Part shown: positions 20,867 to 30,420 of the stretch, piece after piece
Layout: each line of letters starts with the position of its first letter
How positions within the stretch are numbered: position 1 is the stretch's first letter
Source: an uncultured Rhodospirillaceae bacterium
GTDB lineage: Bacteria > Pseudomonadota > Alphaproteobacteria > Rhodospirillales > Casp-alpha2
NCBI GenBank assembly: GCA_913030825.1
Contig: CAJWCU010000005.1
Location: 124,001 to 188,000, forward strand
Length of the DNA: 64,000 nt
Reading direction: 5' to 3'
The notes under the pieces: model-generated
Seen by the model: the letters and a program-made list of their open reading frames with translations, nothing else
The model's database searches: none
What the model was told of the DNA's origin: nothing
Made by a program: the position numbers and the translations under genes

Positions 20867-22189
20867 GTGCTGAAGCGCAGGTTTTCCGGTCTGGCCGTGA
20901 TCGCGGCAGCGTTAGCGGCAGTCATGCCGATGATGCCGGGCACCGCCCATGCGGCGGCGCTGGAGATCGAGCTTGCGCGCCTGGTCACCAACCATCCGGA
21001 CATCCTGTCCGCCCGCAATACCCTGGAAAGCAACCGACAGGGTATCGACGTCGCCAAGGCCGCGCGCCTGCCGAGCCTGAGCATGACCGGTGACGCATCC
21101 CGGGAGTTCATCGACAGCCCGTCGACCCGTGCCTCGGGCTCCAAGAGCATCAATAACAAGAACACCACGACCTTCACGCTGACGCAGAACCTATTCGACG
21201 GCTATGCCACGAAAGCCGCGATCCGGATCGCCGAATTGAACGAACATCTGGCGAGCATCTCTCTGGAAGGCACGCGCCAGAACACCCTGTTCGCGGGCAT
21301 TCGCGCGTATATCACGGTGCTGCGCCAGATGCGCCTGTTGGGCATCACCATCGAAAGCGAAGGCCGTATCCAGCGCCAGTTGAACCTGGAAGACGAACGG
21401 GTGCGCCGGGGCTCCGGCATCGCGGTCGACGTGCTGCAGGCCAAATCGCGCCTGCAGGTCGCCAAGGAACGGCGCGTCGGCTTCGAAGGCCAATTGCGCG
21501 ACGCCATGTCACGATATCAGCAGGTCTTCGGCTTCCCGCCCAATCTGGAAGACATGTACGACCCCCGCCCGCCGGTCGACGCCGTGCCCAGCGAATTGGA
21601 CCGGGCGCTGGCCATCGCCCTGGTGGAGAACCCGGCGGTCCGCGAGGCCGGCACCAGCATCGACATCACCCGCCAACGCGAGGTCGAGGCCAAATCGAGC
21701 CTTTACCCGACCATCGACCTGCAGGGCGAATACAACATCGAACAGAACAACGGCGGTGTGGTCGGCACCCGGCGCGACTATACGGTCGGATTTCAGGCGG
21801 ATTGGGAGCTGTTTTCCGGTTTCTCGACCCGGTCTTCGACCCTGCGCGCGGCCTACGACACCGCCGCCAACCGCAACAAATTGCAGGCCGCCGCGCGCAC
21901 CGTGGAGGAACAGGTGCGCCTTGCCTGGCAGGCGCTGCTGACCGCGCGGGAACGGGTGATCCTGTTGGAGAACGCCGTGAACATCGCGTCGGAAGTGGCG
22001 CAAAGCCGCCGCAAACTGCGGGCCGCCGGTAAGGAAACGGTGATCAACGTTCTCGACGCCGAGAACGAGGTCAACAATGCCCAGATCAACTTCACCACCG
22101 CCTCATACGACGAGAAGACAGCGGCCTATCAGTTGCTGCTCGCCCTCGGCCGACTTGATCCCTTGAGCCTGAACCTCGTGCTGGAGTAA
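20867..22189 (+). CDS. tolC: TolC-family outer-membrane efflux/type I secretion protein
   Basis: Trimeric outer-membrane channel for efflux pumps or type I secretion. A signal peptide (ending around GTAHAAAL) is followed by two repeated OEP domains rich in long helices. LTQNLFDGYATKAAIR and FQADWELFSGFSTRSS are the two paralogous strand-hinge segments. I prefer the GTG at 20867 (protein VLKRRFSG...) over the ORF-track start because AGGGAG lies about 9 nt upstream and it yields a clean signal peptide. No pump partner is adjacent. An inverted repeat ATCAGGC/GCCTGAT (22194-22233) follows the stop. Confidence 0.9.
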   Translation: MLKRRFSGLAVIAAALAAVMPMMPGTAHAAALEIELARLVTNHPDILSARNTLESNRQGIDVAKAARLPSLSMTGDASREFIDSPSTRASGSKSINNKNTTTFTLTQNLFDGYATKAAIRIAELNEHLASISLEGTRQNTLFAGIRAYITVLRQMRLLGITIESEGRIQRQLNLEDERVRRGSGIAVDVLQAKSRLQVAKERRVGFEGQLRDAMSRYQQVFGFPPNLEDMYDPRPPVDAVPSELDRALAIALVENPAVREAGTSIDITRQREVEAKSSLYPTIDLQGEYNIEQNNGGVVGTRRDYTVGFQADWELFSGFSTRSSTLRAAYDTAANRNKLQAAARTVEEQVRLAWQALLTARERVILLENAVNIASEVAQSRRKLRAAGKETVINVLDAENEVNNAQINFTTASYDEKTAAYQLLLALGRLDPLSLNLVLE

Positions 22190-22247
22190 ACCCATCAGGC
22201 ACCCTTTCCGCCCCGCCCCGGGGCCAGCCTGATAAGGAACCCCGGTC

Positions 22248-23246
22248 ATGGAAGGCCCCCTGTTTTCCCGCGACAAACTCGTCACCCTGGACGCCATCCG
22301 CGATGCGCGGACCAACCTGCCGCGCGTCATCCGACGCACGCCGATCGTGCCCGTCGCCCGGGATTCCGCCGAGATGGGCAATGAGACCCTGTTCCTGAAA
22401 TGCGAGAACCAGCAGGTCACCGGGGCGTTCAAGATCCGCGCGGTGTTCAACGTCCTCCATCACCTGTCCGCCGAACAGAAGGCCAAGGGCGTGGTTCTGG
22501 CCTCAAGCGGCAATTTCGCGCAAGGCTTCGCCTTCGCGGGCAAGACGCTGGGCATTCCCATCACCGTGGTCATGCTGGACGCCACCAGCCCTTATAAGGT
22601 CAAGGGCACGGAAGGCTACGGCGCCGAGGTCTATCTTTGCGGCGACGACGCCCTGGCCCGCCAGCCGACGGTCGAGCGCCTAGCCCAGGAGCGCGGCATG
22701 ACCGCCATCGACACCTGGGAAGAACCGCCCATCGTCGCCGGCCACGGCACCATCGGATTCGAAATCATGGAGCAATGCCCGGACGCGCAGCAAGTACTGG
22801 TCCCGGTGTCCTCGGGCGGCGTCGCCGGCGGGATCGCGGCGGCGGTCAAGTTGATCAATCCCAACGTCAAAGTCATCGGCATTCAGCCCGAACGGGCCAA
22901 CGCGGCCTATGTCTCGCGTCAGGCGGGCGAACCGACGGCCATCGATTATTGGGATTCCATCGCCGACGGGCTTAGCGCGCGGCGGCCCGGCGAATATCCG
23001 TTCATGCACCTGCAGGCATTCCTGGACGATATCGTCCTGGTCTCGGAGGCCGATATCGCGCGGGCCTTCCGCACCATCCTGACCCGCGCCAAGATGCTGG
23101 GCGAAGCGGCGGGCGTGACCGCCGCCGCCGGGTTCCTGTCGGGCAAGGTGGATACGTCGCTGAAAACCGTCGCAGCGCTGACGGGCGGCAACCTGACGCA
23201 GGAAACCATGGCCAAGCTGCTGGCCATGGCCGAGGCATCGGACTGA
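22248..23246 (+). CDS. Threonine ammonia-lyase/serine racemase-like PLP enzyme
   Basis: Fold-type II PLP enzyme of the threonine dehydratase family, likely deaminating Thr/Ser or a related hydroxy-amino acid. The PLP-binding lysine is in VTGAFKIRA (near residue 63), the substrate/phosphate loops are SSGNFAQG and SSGGVAGG, and there is no C-terminal ACT regulatory domain. At 332 residues it matches catabolic/racemase-type forms rather than biosynthetic IlvA. It is 58 nt downstream of the TolC gene. Confidence 0.87.
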   Translation: MEGPLFSRDKLVTLDAIRDARTNLPRVIRRTPIVPVARDSAEMGNETLFLKCENQQVTGAFKIRAVFNVLHHLSAEQKAKGVVLASSGNFAQGFAFAGKTLGIPITVVMLDATSPYKVKGTEGYGAEVYLCGDDALARQPTVERLAQERGMTAIDTWEEPPIVAGHGTIGFEIMEQCPDAQQVLVPVSSGGVAGGIAAAVKLINPNVKVIGIQPERANAAYVSRQAGEPTAIDYWDSIADGLSARRPGEYPFMHLQAFLDDIVLVSEADIARAFRTILTRAKMLGEAAGVTAAAGFLSGKVDTSLKTVAALTGGNLTQETMAKLLAMAEASD

Positions 23247-23279
23247 TCTCGGCGCGGACGGGCAAAGCGCCCGCCCCTC

Positions 23280-23600
23280 TTACGTTTTGGTCTTGGTGCC
23301 GCCTTCAGGCATGTCGTCGGGTTTGGGCGCATCACCGGGCGGGGAATTTTTCCGACGGATGATGATGTCGCCGTTCGGCAGGACTTCCGGCATTTCGTAT
23401 TGCGGGATGGTCTGAATGAACAACTCGAAGGCCCTCAAGATCCGGCGTGTACCTTCTTCCAGCAATTCCTCGGGCGATGATTTTTCCGATTGCGCGGCGG
23501 CCGGCGTGGCCGGCAGGCAGAACATGCCGCCGACCAGTACGGCTGACAGGGCCAAGGCGCGCGCGCCGCGTGATTTCGATGCGGTCGTCAGGTTCGTCAT
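23280..23600 (-). CDS. Small secreted conserved protein of unknown function
   Basis: The protein has 106 residues: an N-terminal signal peptide (ALALSAVLVGGMFCLPATPAAAQ), then an acidic helix (SPEELLEEGTRRILRAFELFIQTIPQYEMPEVLPNGDIIIRR) and a polar tail. Similar short proteins occur in alphaproteobacteria, in my recollection, but I know no function. I chose the ATG at 23600 because GGAGGA sits 4 nt upstream; the longer ORF in the track would run into the Fnr gene. A weak GC hairpin lies between it and the convergent gene upstream. Confidence 0.75.
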   Translation of the reverse strand: MTNLTTASKSRGARALALSAVLVGGMFCLPATPAAAQSEKSSPEELLEEGTRRILRAFELFIQTIPQYEMPEVLPNGDIIIRRKNSPPGDAPKPDDMPEGGTKTKT

Positions 23601-23695
23601 GGCGTCCTCCGACGGTTTATACCTGAGCAGATATGGCGGCGTTTTGGTTTCACCGCAAGGCACCGGGGCTTGCACGAAGGAGGCGCAGGGCGCCG

Positions 23696-24448
23696 TCAGC
23701 CGGGCCCGCCCGCGAGATCTTCCAGGTCGTCCCGGGACAGGATTTCGACCGCCCCCGCCTTGTCGGCGCCGATGACCCCCGCATTCCGCAACTTGGTGAA
23801 GGAACGGCTGACCGTTTCCACGGTCAATCCCAGGTAATCGGCGATATCGGCGCGGCGCATCCGCAGGGTCAACGAGCCGTCGTCGTTGATGCAATCCGGC
23901 GCCTTTTCCATCAGGCTCAAAAGGAACCCGGCAATCCGTTCCTCGGCATTAAGACGGCCGAGCGAGAGCATTTGATCCTGGGCCGACGAGACCTCGCGCT
24001 GAAGCTTGAGGATCACCGCTTCGGCCATCTGCGGATAGGTCGATACCAATTCGGAAATGCGGCCACGCGGAAAAGCGCAGACGGTGACCGGTGCGACGGC
24101 CTCGGCCGTGACCGGATATTCGGGGCCGTCGGGCAAGCCGATCAAATCACCCGCGAAATAGAACCCGGTGACCTGGCAGCGCCCATCGGCGAGCAGTTTG
24201 TATTGCTTGATGACGCCGGAGGTCACGGTGAAGACGTGATCGGCCCCGTCGCCTTCCTGGAACAGAGCTTGGCCCGCATCGATCCGGCGGCGCGTCACAT
24301 AGCTTGCAAGATGGTTGAGTTGATCAGGGTTGAGCCCGGCACAAACGGCCAGATGGCGCGACATGCAATTCGCGCATTCCTGCGGCAGATGATCCGTCTG
24401 CCGGGCCGCGTCACACAGCCCGATTACGTTGGCGCTGGCTTGTGCCAT
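23696..24448 (-). CDS. Crp/Fnr-family oxygen-responsive transcriptional regulator (FnrL-like)
   Basis: Probable [4Fe-4S] oxygen sensor that switches anaerobic or microaerobic genes. The N-terminal cysteines CANCMSRHLAVC give C-x2-C-x7-C as in alphaproteobacterial FnrL, and a fourth Cys lies in PVTVCAFPRGRI, where FNR has its fourth ligand. A cyclic-nucleotide-binding-type beta-roll and dimer helix follow. The C-terminal HTH recognition helix has TVETVSRSF with the E..SR residues that read TTGAT half-sites. The length is 250 residues. I did not see a clear Fnr box by its own promoter. Confidence 0.9.
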   Translation of the reverse strand: MAQASANVIGLCDAARQTDHLPQECANCMSRHLAVCAGLNPDQLNHLASYVTRRRIDAGQALFQEGDGADHVFTVTSGVIKQYKLLADGRCQVTGFYFAGDLIGLPDGPEYPVTAEAVAPVTVCAFPRGRISELVSTYPQMAEAVILKLQREVSSAQDQMLSLGRLNAEERIAGFLLSLMEKAPDCINDDGSLTLRMRRADIADYLGLTVETVSRSFTKLRNAGVIGADKAGAVEILSRDDLEDLAGGPG

Positions 24449-24609
24449 CGATCCTCACCCAAGGGGTTCTCCGACGTTTGGCAACCCAATCTCCACCCCA
24501 TTGCTGTACTATACGCAGGGTGACGTTCGGGCGCAAACACGGAACAGGGGCCACGGATAATTCCGCGGCCCCCGAAATTGCCGTTTCCGAAAACCCGGAC
24601 GGCTGCGCC

Positions 24610-25629
24610 TTATTCGGCGGCAGCCCCCGCGCTTTGAACGACGACGCCGGCATGCTGGGTGACCATCACCTTGTTCAGCAATTTGACGCAGGAATAGACC
24701 GCGAAGGTATGCGGGCAATCCGTTTCCGTCAGCTTGGCCAATTCCAGAACCGCGCCGATCAGGGCCTCGGTTTCCAGCGACCGACCGGCTTCCACGTCCT
24801 GCAGCATCGACGTTTTGTGCGCGCCGACGCTTTCGGCGCCGTTGATGCGCTTCTCGATGGTATGGCGGAAGGTGATGCCGAGCTTTTCGGCAACGATCTG
24901 GGCTTCTTCCATCATCTTTTCGGCGAGTTTCCGGGTTTCCGGGAACTGGCAGATGTCGACCAGGGTCGCATGGGTCAGCGCGCTGATCGGATTGAAGCTG
25001 AGATTGCCCCAGGCCTTGAGCCAGATTTCCGAGCGAATATCGTCGAGCACGCGCGAACGGAAGCCCGCACCCTCGAGCAATTCTTTAAGTTTTTCAACAC
25101 GTTCGCTTTCCGATCCATCCAATTCGCCGATCGGGAAACGGTCGCCTTCAACATGGTGGATGACGCCCGGCTCGGTCACCGCCGCGGCCGGATAAACGAC
25201 GCAGCCGATGATCCGGTCGCCGTCGATGTACTTGGTCAGCACGCCGTCCGGATCCAGGCTTTCCAACTGCTTGCCGTCGTGCGGCCCGCCGTGGTTGTGG
25301 AAATACCACCAGGGAATGCCGTTCTGCACGGTCATGATCATGGTGTCGGGGCCCATCAAGGGCTCCATTTCCTTGGCCACGAGTTCCAGGTAATGGGCCT
25401 TGAGGCCGAGGATCACCAGGTCCTGTTCGCCCGCATCGGCGCATTTTTCGTAGGCCTTGACCTGGGCGACGTGCTCCGAGCCGTCTTCCCAAATCAGTTT
25501 CAGGCCGTTTTGACGGATGGCCTGCAGATGCGGCCCCTGGTCGATGACGCTGACCTCGTTTCCGGCCAGCGCCAGTTTGGCGCCCATCAGGCCGCCGATG
25601 GCGCCCGCGCCGATCACGCATACACGCAT
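24610..25629 (-). CDS. PanE/ApbA-family reductase (ketopantoate-reductase-like; possible oxalyl-CoA reductase)
   Basis: NADP-dependent reductase with an N-terminal Rossmann domain (CVIGAGAIGGLMGAKLA) and a C-terminal helical domain with a probable catalytic Lys in IWLKAWGNLSFN and substrate-binding residues in GAHKTSMLQDVEAGR. The segment QNGIPWWYFHNHGG is unlike classical PanE. It sits beside the oxalate catabolic genes. In Methylobacterium extorquens a PanE paralogue (PanE2) is, as I recall, an oxalyl-CoA reductase, so pantoate synthesis is not the only or best hypothesis. It lies about 90 nt downstream of the FAH-family gene. Confidence 0.8.
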   Translation of the reverse strand: MRVCVIGAGAIGGLMGAKLALAGNEVSVIDQGPHLQAIRQNGLKLIWEDGSEHVAQVKAYEKCADAGEQDLVILGLKAHYLELVAKEMEPLMGPDTMIMTVQNGIPWWYFHNHGGPHDGKQLESLDPDGVLTKYIDGDRIIGCVVYPAAAVTEPGVIHHVEGDRFPIGELDGSESERVEKLKELLEGAGFRSRVLDDIRSEIWLKAWGNLSFNPISALTHATLVDICQFPETRKLAEKMMEEAQIVAEKLGITFRHTIEKRINGAESVGAHKTSMLQDVEAGRSLETEALIGAVLELAKLTETDCPHTFAVYSCVKLLNKVMVTQHAGVVVQSAGAAAE

Positions 25630-25717
25630 GATGTTCTCCCTTTAAGTTGTTGTCCCTGCGGCCGGGTCCGTTGCGACGCGGGCCCGTGTGCTTGGTTTCA
25701 GTCTAGATGCAGACGGT

Positions 25718-26491
25718 CTAATTGTTAAACGTGTTGCGCAGCGTGCCGATCCCATCGATCACGATCTCGACGGTGTTGCTCGGCTCCTTCATGGTGCCGA
25801 CGCCGACGTTGGTGCCGCAGGCGATGACGTCGCCCGGCTCCAGCGTCACGTCGTGGGAAATCTCGCTGATCAGTTTGGCCGGTGTGCGCAGCATGTCGGA
25901 GACCGGATAATTCTGCCGCTCATCGCCGTTGAGGATCGTCTTGACGGTCAGCTTCATCGGGTCCAGGCCCGTGGCGATGACCGGGCCGAGCGGACCGAAG
26001 GTGTCGAAGCTTTTGGACCGGGTCCATTGATCGAAGGTGCCGTCGCGCTTGAGGATTTCCGCCGCCGTCACGTCGTTGACGCAGGTGTAGCCGAACACGT
26101 AATCCAAGGCCTCGGCCTCGCCGACGTTTTTGCAGCGCTTGCCGATGACGATGCCCAACTCACCTTCATAGACGACCTTGCCGTCGTAGCTGGCAGGCCG
26201 TTCGATGACGGTTTCCGTGGCGGTGATTGAGTTATTCGTCTTGATGAACCACAACGGCTCCTCCGGCCGTTCGCCGCCCATCTTTTCCCGCATGGTGTTG
26301 TAGTTGTTCCAAAGGGCGACCATCTTGCCGGGCTTGATCGGCGCCAGGACTGTAACGTCAGACAAATTGACGGTCTCACCGGTCGCCGTGGCGCCGGCAA
26401 TCATGTCGCCGGAATGCACGGTAATGGTTTCGCCGTCCAACGTGCCGAAGCCTTCCGCACCCTGGTTTTCGTACCTGATCCACAAAGTCAT
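25718..26491 (-). CDS. Fumarylacetoacetate hydrolase (FAH)-family protein
   Basis: Metal-dependent hydrolase, isomerase or decarboxylase of the FAH superfamily acting on a 2-oxo or dicarboxylic intermediate. The metal-binding Glu residues lie in VVYEGELGIVIGKR, followed by GYTCVNDVTAAE, FDTFGPLGP and a C-terminal LEPGDVIACGTNVGVG loop. The ORF extends upstream, but the ATG at 26491 starts the conserved protein (MTLWIRYENQG), giving 257 residues. The promoter carries a GTATAC palindrome about 60 nt upstream. It is probably co-transcribed with the PanE-like gene. The exact substrate is unknown. Confidence 0.85.
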   Translation of the reverse strand: MTLWIRYENQGAEGFGTLDGETITVHSGDMIAGATATGETVNLSDVTVLAPIKPGKMVALWNNYNTMREKMGGERPEEPLWFIKTNNSITATETVIERPASYDGKVVYEGELGIVIGKRCKNVGEAEALDYVFGYTCVNDVTAAEILKRDGTFDQWTRSKSFDTFGPLGPVIATGLDPMKLTVKTILNGDERQNYPVSDMLRTPAKLISEISHDVTLEPGDVIACGTNVGVGTMKEPSNTVEIVIDGIGTLRNTFNN

Positions 26492-26549
26492 TCTTCTGTT
26501 TCCCCACGATATCGTTGCGCCCGCACCGGCCGGCACTGACCTGAGCAGA

Positions 26550-26560
26550 ATTGTATACAT
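26550..26560. promoter_or_regulatory. ATTGTATACAT palindrome, candidate GntR/FadR-type operator
   Basis: The core TGTATACA (26552-26559) lies about 60 nt upstream of the FAH-family start, where a repressor would act. It matches the palindrome before the oxidase at 14776. Confidence 0.45.
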
Positions 26561-26730
26561 CCCAAACGGGGACAGACCTTAGCCATCGCCGTACGCCCCA
26601 TCAACAACAGGTGTTGACGCAGCGCAGCAATACCAGGGGGTTTTCCTGATCGTGGAATAACCGGCACATCCGGCGGCTGCACCGCCGGGCACAAAAGCCG
26701 AAGAAAGGCCCTGAAACCGAGTGCCGAAAC

Positions 26731-27585
26731 CTAGTGGTGGAAGAGAACCGGAATGTCCGCGTTTTCGACCACGTATTGGGTGACGCCGCCGATCTTGAAA
26801 TCATGACGGCGGGCATGGGCATACCCGCCCATCAGCAACAGATCGACCCCGTTGTCCGCACATGCTTTCAACAGCGCCTGCCCGATTTCATGGGGGTTGC
26901 ATTTCAGGACGACCGTCTCGCTTTCCTGACCGTGCCAACGCAGATAGTCCGCCAGGTCCGACGCTGGCAGGTCGTCGCCATGAACTTCCGGCGCCGACAG
27001 GATGATGACCTTGTCCGCCGTCTCGACGATGGGGCGGGAGGTCGTGACCGCGGCCGAAACCTCAGGCGAGCCGTTCCAGGCGATGGCGATGGTCTTGCCG
27101 ATGTCGGAGATATCCTTGGGCGGCACGCTGACCACGGGTTTTCCCGTTTCCATCAACGCCGCCTCGAAGGTATTGACACCCAATTGGCCGTCGGGCCGGG
27201 CGACGAAGATGACGTCGGTCAGCCGCCCGCGCCGCGAGACGACGGCGGCCTGACGACCCTTTTCCTCGCGCCAGGAGGCACTGACGCCGGTCATGCCGCT
27301 GCGCGGCTCGGCGATGTTCGCCACGCCTATCTTGTCGCAATATTCTTCGTAGAGCTTTTTGACCCTGGCCTCTTCCTCGGCCGCGTGGGTTTCGGCGATA
27401 TCGTTGACGACGTCACGCACCCCGGCCAGCGTGGCGCCGTAGGCCAGCATGTCTTTCGAGCCCATTCGGGCATGGACGACGTCGATATGGGCATCGAACT
27501 TCTTGGCCAAAGCGACGGCGGCGTTCAGAACCTGTTCGCCCTTTCCGTCACCTCGTACCGGCACCAGGATATTGCGTATGGTCAT
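26731..27585 (-). CDS. Tandem-domain universal stress protein (UspA family)
   Basis: The protein is 284 residues with two Usp domains, residues about 1-150 and 160-284. The first opens with IRNILVPVRGDGKGEQVL. The second opens with KTIAIAWNGSPEVSAAV and ends in DLLLMGGYAHARRHDFKIGGVTQYVVENADIPVLFHH, containing the G-x2-x9-G type nucleotide loop. The first domain seems to have lost the clean ATP loop. It is co-oriented with the upstream formate-THF ligase (78-nt gap), so it may be expressed with the formyl/oxalate genes. Confidence 0.88.
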   Translation of the reverse strand: MTIRNILVPVRGDGKGEQVLNAAVALAKKFDAHIDVVHARMGSKDMLAYGATLAGVRDVVNDIAETHAAEEEARVKKLYEEYCDKIGVANIAEPRSGMTGVSASWREEKGRQAAVVSRRGRLTDVIFVARPDGQLGVNTFEAALMETGKPVVSVPPKDISDIGKTIAIAWNGSPEVSAAVTTSRPIVETADKVIILSAPEVHGDDLPASDLADYLRWHGQESETVVLKCNPHEIGQALLKACADNGVDLLLMGGYAHARRHDFKIGGVTQYVVENADIPVLFHH

Positions 27586-27663
27586 GGGCGTCCTCCCGTC
27601 GCGCCCGGTCGGCCCCGGCCAACTGGCCGGGGCCGCCGGAATATGATCAGGTCGTTTCGGGGC

Positions 27664-29340
27664 TTAGAACAGGCCCTCGATCTGACCTTGTTCGTTCAGG
27701 TAGATGTTATTGGCCGACGGAACCTTGGGCAGGCCCGGCATCGTCATGATCTCACCGGTCAGGGCGACGATGAATTCCGCCCCGGCCGACAACCGCACCT
27801 CGCGCAGGGCGACGCTATGGCCGGTCGGCGCGTTTTTCAGGTTCGGATCGGTCGAGAAGGAATACTGCGTCTTGGCCATGCAAACCGGGAAGTTGCCGAA
27901 CCCGGCGGCTTCCCAATCCTTGAGCTGATTGCGGATTTTGCTGTCGGCCGTAACTTCCTCCGCCCGGTAGATTTCCTTGGCGATCGTTTCGATCTTCTGG
28001 AACAGCGGCATCTCGTCGGGATAGAGCGGCTTGAAATCGGCCTGACCGGAATCGGCCAATTCGACCACATGCTCCGCCAACGCAGCCGTACCGGCACTGC
28101 CGTCGGCCCAATGGGTCGCGATGAAGGCCTTCACGCCCTGGGATTCGGCAGCTTCCTTGACGGTCTGCAGTTCGGCGTCCGTATCGGTGATGAAGTTGTT
28201 GATCGAGACCGTCACCGGCACGCCGAACTTCTTCATGTTCTCGATATGGCGCAAAAGGTTGGCGCAACCTTTCTTGACCGCCTCGACATTTTCCGTGCCC
28301 AGTTCGTCCTTGGCCACGCCGCCGTGCATCTTGAGCGCGCGAACCGTGGCGACGATAACCGCCGCCGCTGGCTTCAGGCCGGCCTTGCGGCACTTGATGT
28401 CGAAGAACTTCTCAGCCCCCAGGTCGGCGCCGAAGCCGGCTTCGGTGACCACATAGTCGGCCAACTTCAATGCCGACTTGGTCGCGATGACCGAGTTACA
28501 GCCGTGCGCGATGTTGGCGAACGGGCCGCCGTGGATGAAGGCCGGGTTGTTTTCCAACGTCTGCACCAAGTTGGGCGCGATCGCTTCCTTGAGCAGCACG
28601 GACATCGGGCCCGGGCCCTTGACGTCGCGGGCGTAGATCGATTCCCGCTGGCGGTTCTGGCCGATGATCATTTTGCCGATCCGCTCGGTCAGGTCCTTCA
28701 GGTTGTTGGACAGGCAGAAGATCGCCATGATCTCCGACGCCACGACGATGTCGAAGCCGTCTTCGCGGGGGAAGCCGTTGGCGACGCCGCCCAGCGAGTT
28801 GGTGATCTGACGCAACGCGCGATCGTTCATGTCGACGACACGCTTGAAGGCGACACGGCGGTTATCGATGGCCGGCTCATGCCCCCAATAAATGTGGTTG
28901 TCGATCAGGGCCGCCAGCAGGTTATGGGCAATGCCGATGGCGTGGAAATCACCGGTGAAGTGAAGGTTGATATCTTCCATGGGCACGACCTGGGCATATC
29001 CGCCGCCGGCCGCCCCGCCCTTCATGCCGAAACAAGGCCCCAGCGAAGGTTCGCGGATACAGATCATCGCCTTCTTGCCGATTTTGTTCAGACCGTCGCC
29101 CAAACCGACGGTCGTCGTGGTCTTGCCCTCGCCGGCCGGCGTCGGTGTAACGGCGGTGACCAGGATCAGCTTACCGTCGGGATTGCCCTCCAACGACTGC
29201 AGGTATTCCATGTCCACCTTGGCCTTGTGCGGGCCGTACTGCAGAAGTGCGTCGGCGGGAATACCCAACTTCTCCGTGCCGACCTCGGCGATCGGCTTCA
29301 TCGTGGCTTCGCGGGCGATTTCGATATCACTTTTCGGCAT
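27664..29340 (-). CDS. fhs: Formate--tetrahydrofolate ligase
   Basis: ATP-dependent synthesis of 10-formyl-THF from formate and THF. The length (558 residues) is canonical. The nucleotide-binding segment [20 protein letters not shown] lies near residue 65, followed by [20 protein letters not shown] and VTVSINNF, all typical. The ATG has GAGAGGAAACC upstream. The 89-nt leader between it and the upstream gene contains a 6-bp hairpin (CCCTGG/CCAGGG, 29381-29401). In this cluster it would capture the formate released from formyl-CoA. Confidence 0.97.
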   Translation of the reverse strand: MPKSDIEIAREATMKPIAEVGTEKLGIPADALLQYGPHKAKVDMEYLQSLEGNPDGKLILVTAVTPTPAGEGKTTTTVGLGDGLNKIGKKAMICIREPSLGPCFGMKGGAAGGGYAQVVPMEDINLHFTGDFHAIGIAHNLLAALIDNHIYWGHEPAIDNRRVAFKRVVDMNDRALRQITNSLGGVANGFPREDGFDIVVASEIMAIFCLSNNLKDLTERIGKMIIGQNRQRESIYARDVKGPGPMSVLLKEAIAPNLVQTLENNPAFIHGGPFANIAHGCNSVIATKSALKLADYVVTEAGFGADLGAEKFFDIKCRKAGLKPAAAVIVATVRALKMHGGVAKDELGTENVEAVKKGCANLLRHIENMKKFGVPVTVSINNFITDTDAELQTVKEAAESQGVKAFIATHWADGSAGTAALAEHVVELADSGQADFKPLYPDEMPLFQKIETIAKEIYRAEEVTADSKIRNQLKDWEAAGFGNFPVCMAKTQYSFSTDPNLKNAPTGHSVALREVRLSAGAEFIVALTGEIMTMPGLPKVPSANNIYLNEQGQIEGLF

Positions 29341-29429
29341 GGTTTCCTCTCGTGTCCCTCTTTGGGGATCTCTTGGATTGCCCTGGTCGTATCTCCCAGG
29401 GGACGTGATGCGGTGCCGGGCGGTGGATG

Positions 29430-30353
29430 CTAGGCGCCCAGAACCTTCCCTGTCTTAAGGCCGGTTTTGGCCACGTAGTCCGCAGCAGTGATCTTCTTGT
29501 CGTCGTGGGGGCGCAGGCGCATGACCTTGACGGCCCCGCCCGTCGCGGCGACCAGGATATGATCGTCCTCGATCGCCATGACCTCGCCCGGCTTGCCGCC
29601 GGTGTCACCATCGACCCGGCGCGCGTCGAAGATGGCCAACTCATTTCCGTCGATGGTCGTCCAGGCGCCCGGCTGCGGGTTGCAGCCACGGATCTGGTTG
29701 TAGACCTCGGCGACGGGCTTGGACCAATCGATCTCCATGTCCTTCTTGCGGCACCAGGATTCGTAGGTCGCTTCGTCTTCGTTCTGCGGAATCTTCGGCG
29801 GATTGCCTGCCTTCACCATGTCGATGGCTTCCAGCATCATTTCGACGCCGCGGTCGAAGATCTTGCCGAAATAGATATCGCCCAGGGTATCGTCCGGGCC
29901 GATGGCGACCTTGTCCTGATGCAGGATGAAGCCTTCGTCCAGGCCGTCGTCCGGCCAGAAGATGGTGATCCCCGTTTCCGTCGCCCCACCGATGATCGGC
30001 CAGTTGATCGACGACGGCCCCCGGTGCTTGGGCAACAACGAGGGGTGGAAACAGATCGACCCGTGGGTCGGAATGTCGCGCGCTTCTTCCGGAACGAAGA
30101 TGATCATATAGGCCATGACCATCAGGTCCGCGTTCAGCGACCGCATATGGTCGAGGACTTCCTTGTCCGTGTAGTTGGGCGGCTGGAACAGGGGCAGGCC
30201 CTTTTCGACGGCGAATTCCTTCACCGGGTCGACGGGCTTGCCTTCCTTGTCCGGCGCGCAGAACACACCGACGATTTCGTCCTCGCCCTTTTCCAGGATC
30301 TTTTCCAACGTGGCCTTGCCGAAGGCCTGCTGGCCGTTAAGGATCAAACGCAT
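29430..30353 (-). CDS. Stand-alone 10-formyl-THF hydrolase/formyltransferase-fold protein (ALDH1L N-terminal-domain type)
   Basis: The 307-residue protein aligns by eye along its full length with the N-terminal hydrolase module of vertebrate 10-formyl-THF dehydrogenase. Shared segments include [33 protein letters not shown] and [14 protein letters not shown], with the putative catalytic His (HPSLLP) and Asp (DDGLD). The C-terminal OB-like part has [13 protein letters not shown]. It lacks the aldehyde dehydrogenase half and is not Met-tRNA formyltransferase, which has NxHxSLLP. It lies between frc and fhs on the same strand, so a role in formyl-group transfer or release is inferred. Confidence 0.85.
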   Translation of the reverse strand: MRLILNGQQAFGKATLEKILEKGEDEIVGVFCAPDKEGKPVDPVKEFAVEKGLPLFQPPNYTDKEVLDHMRSLNADLMVMAYMIIFVPEEARDIPTHGSICFHPSLLPKHRGPSSINWPIIGGATETGITIFWPDDGLDEGFILHQDKVAIGPDDTLGDIYFGKIFDRGVEMMLEAIDMVKAGNPPKIPQNEDEATYESWCRKKDMEIDWSKPVAEVYNQIRGCNPQPGAWTTIDGNELAIFDARRVDGDTGGKPGEVMAIEDDHILVAATGGAVKVMRLRPHDDKKITAADYVAKTGLKTGKVLGA

Positions 30354-30420
30354 TTTCTGTTTCCTCTCCTTGGGATTGGGAGTTCGTGTCGCCGGTCGGC
30401 GTCGGGTCCGATGGACGCGG

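Noticed and set aside
22194-22233. Hairpin after the TolC gene as a strong terminator
   Set aside because: Arms of 7 bp with a long loop and no T-tract, and the next gene follows closely on the same strand; kept only as a remark.
26734-29433. 899-residue plus-strand ORF opposite the Usp and formate-THF ligase genes
   Set aside because: Spans two clear minus-strand genes and their gap; composition is that of a complement-frame shadow.
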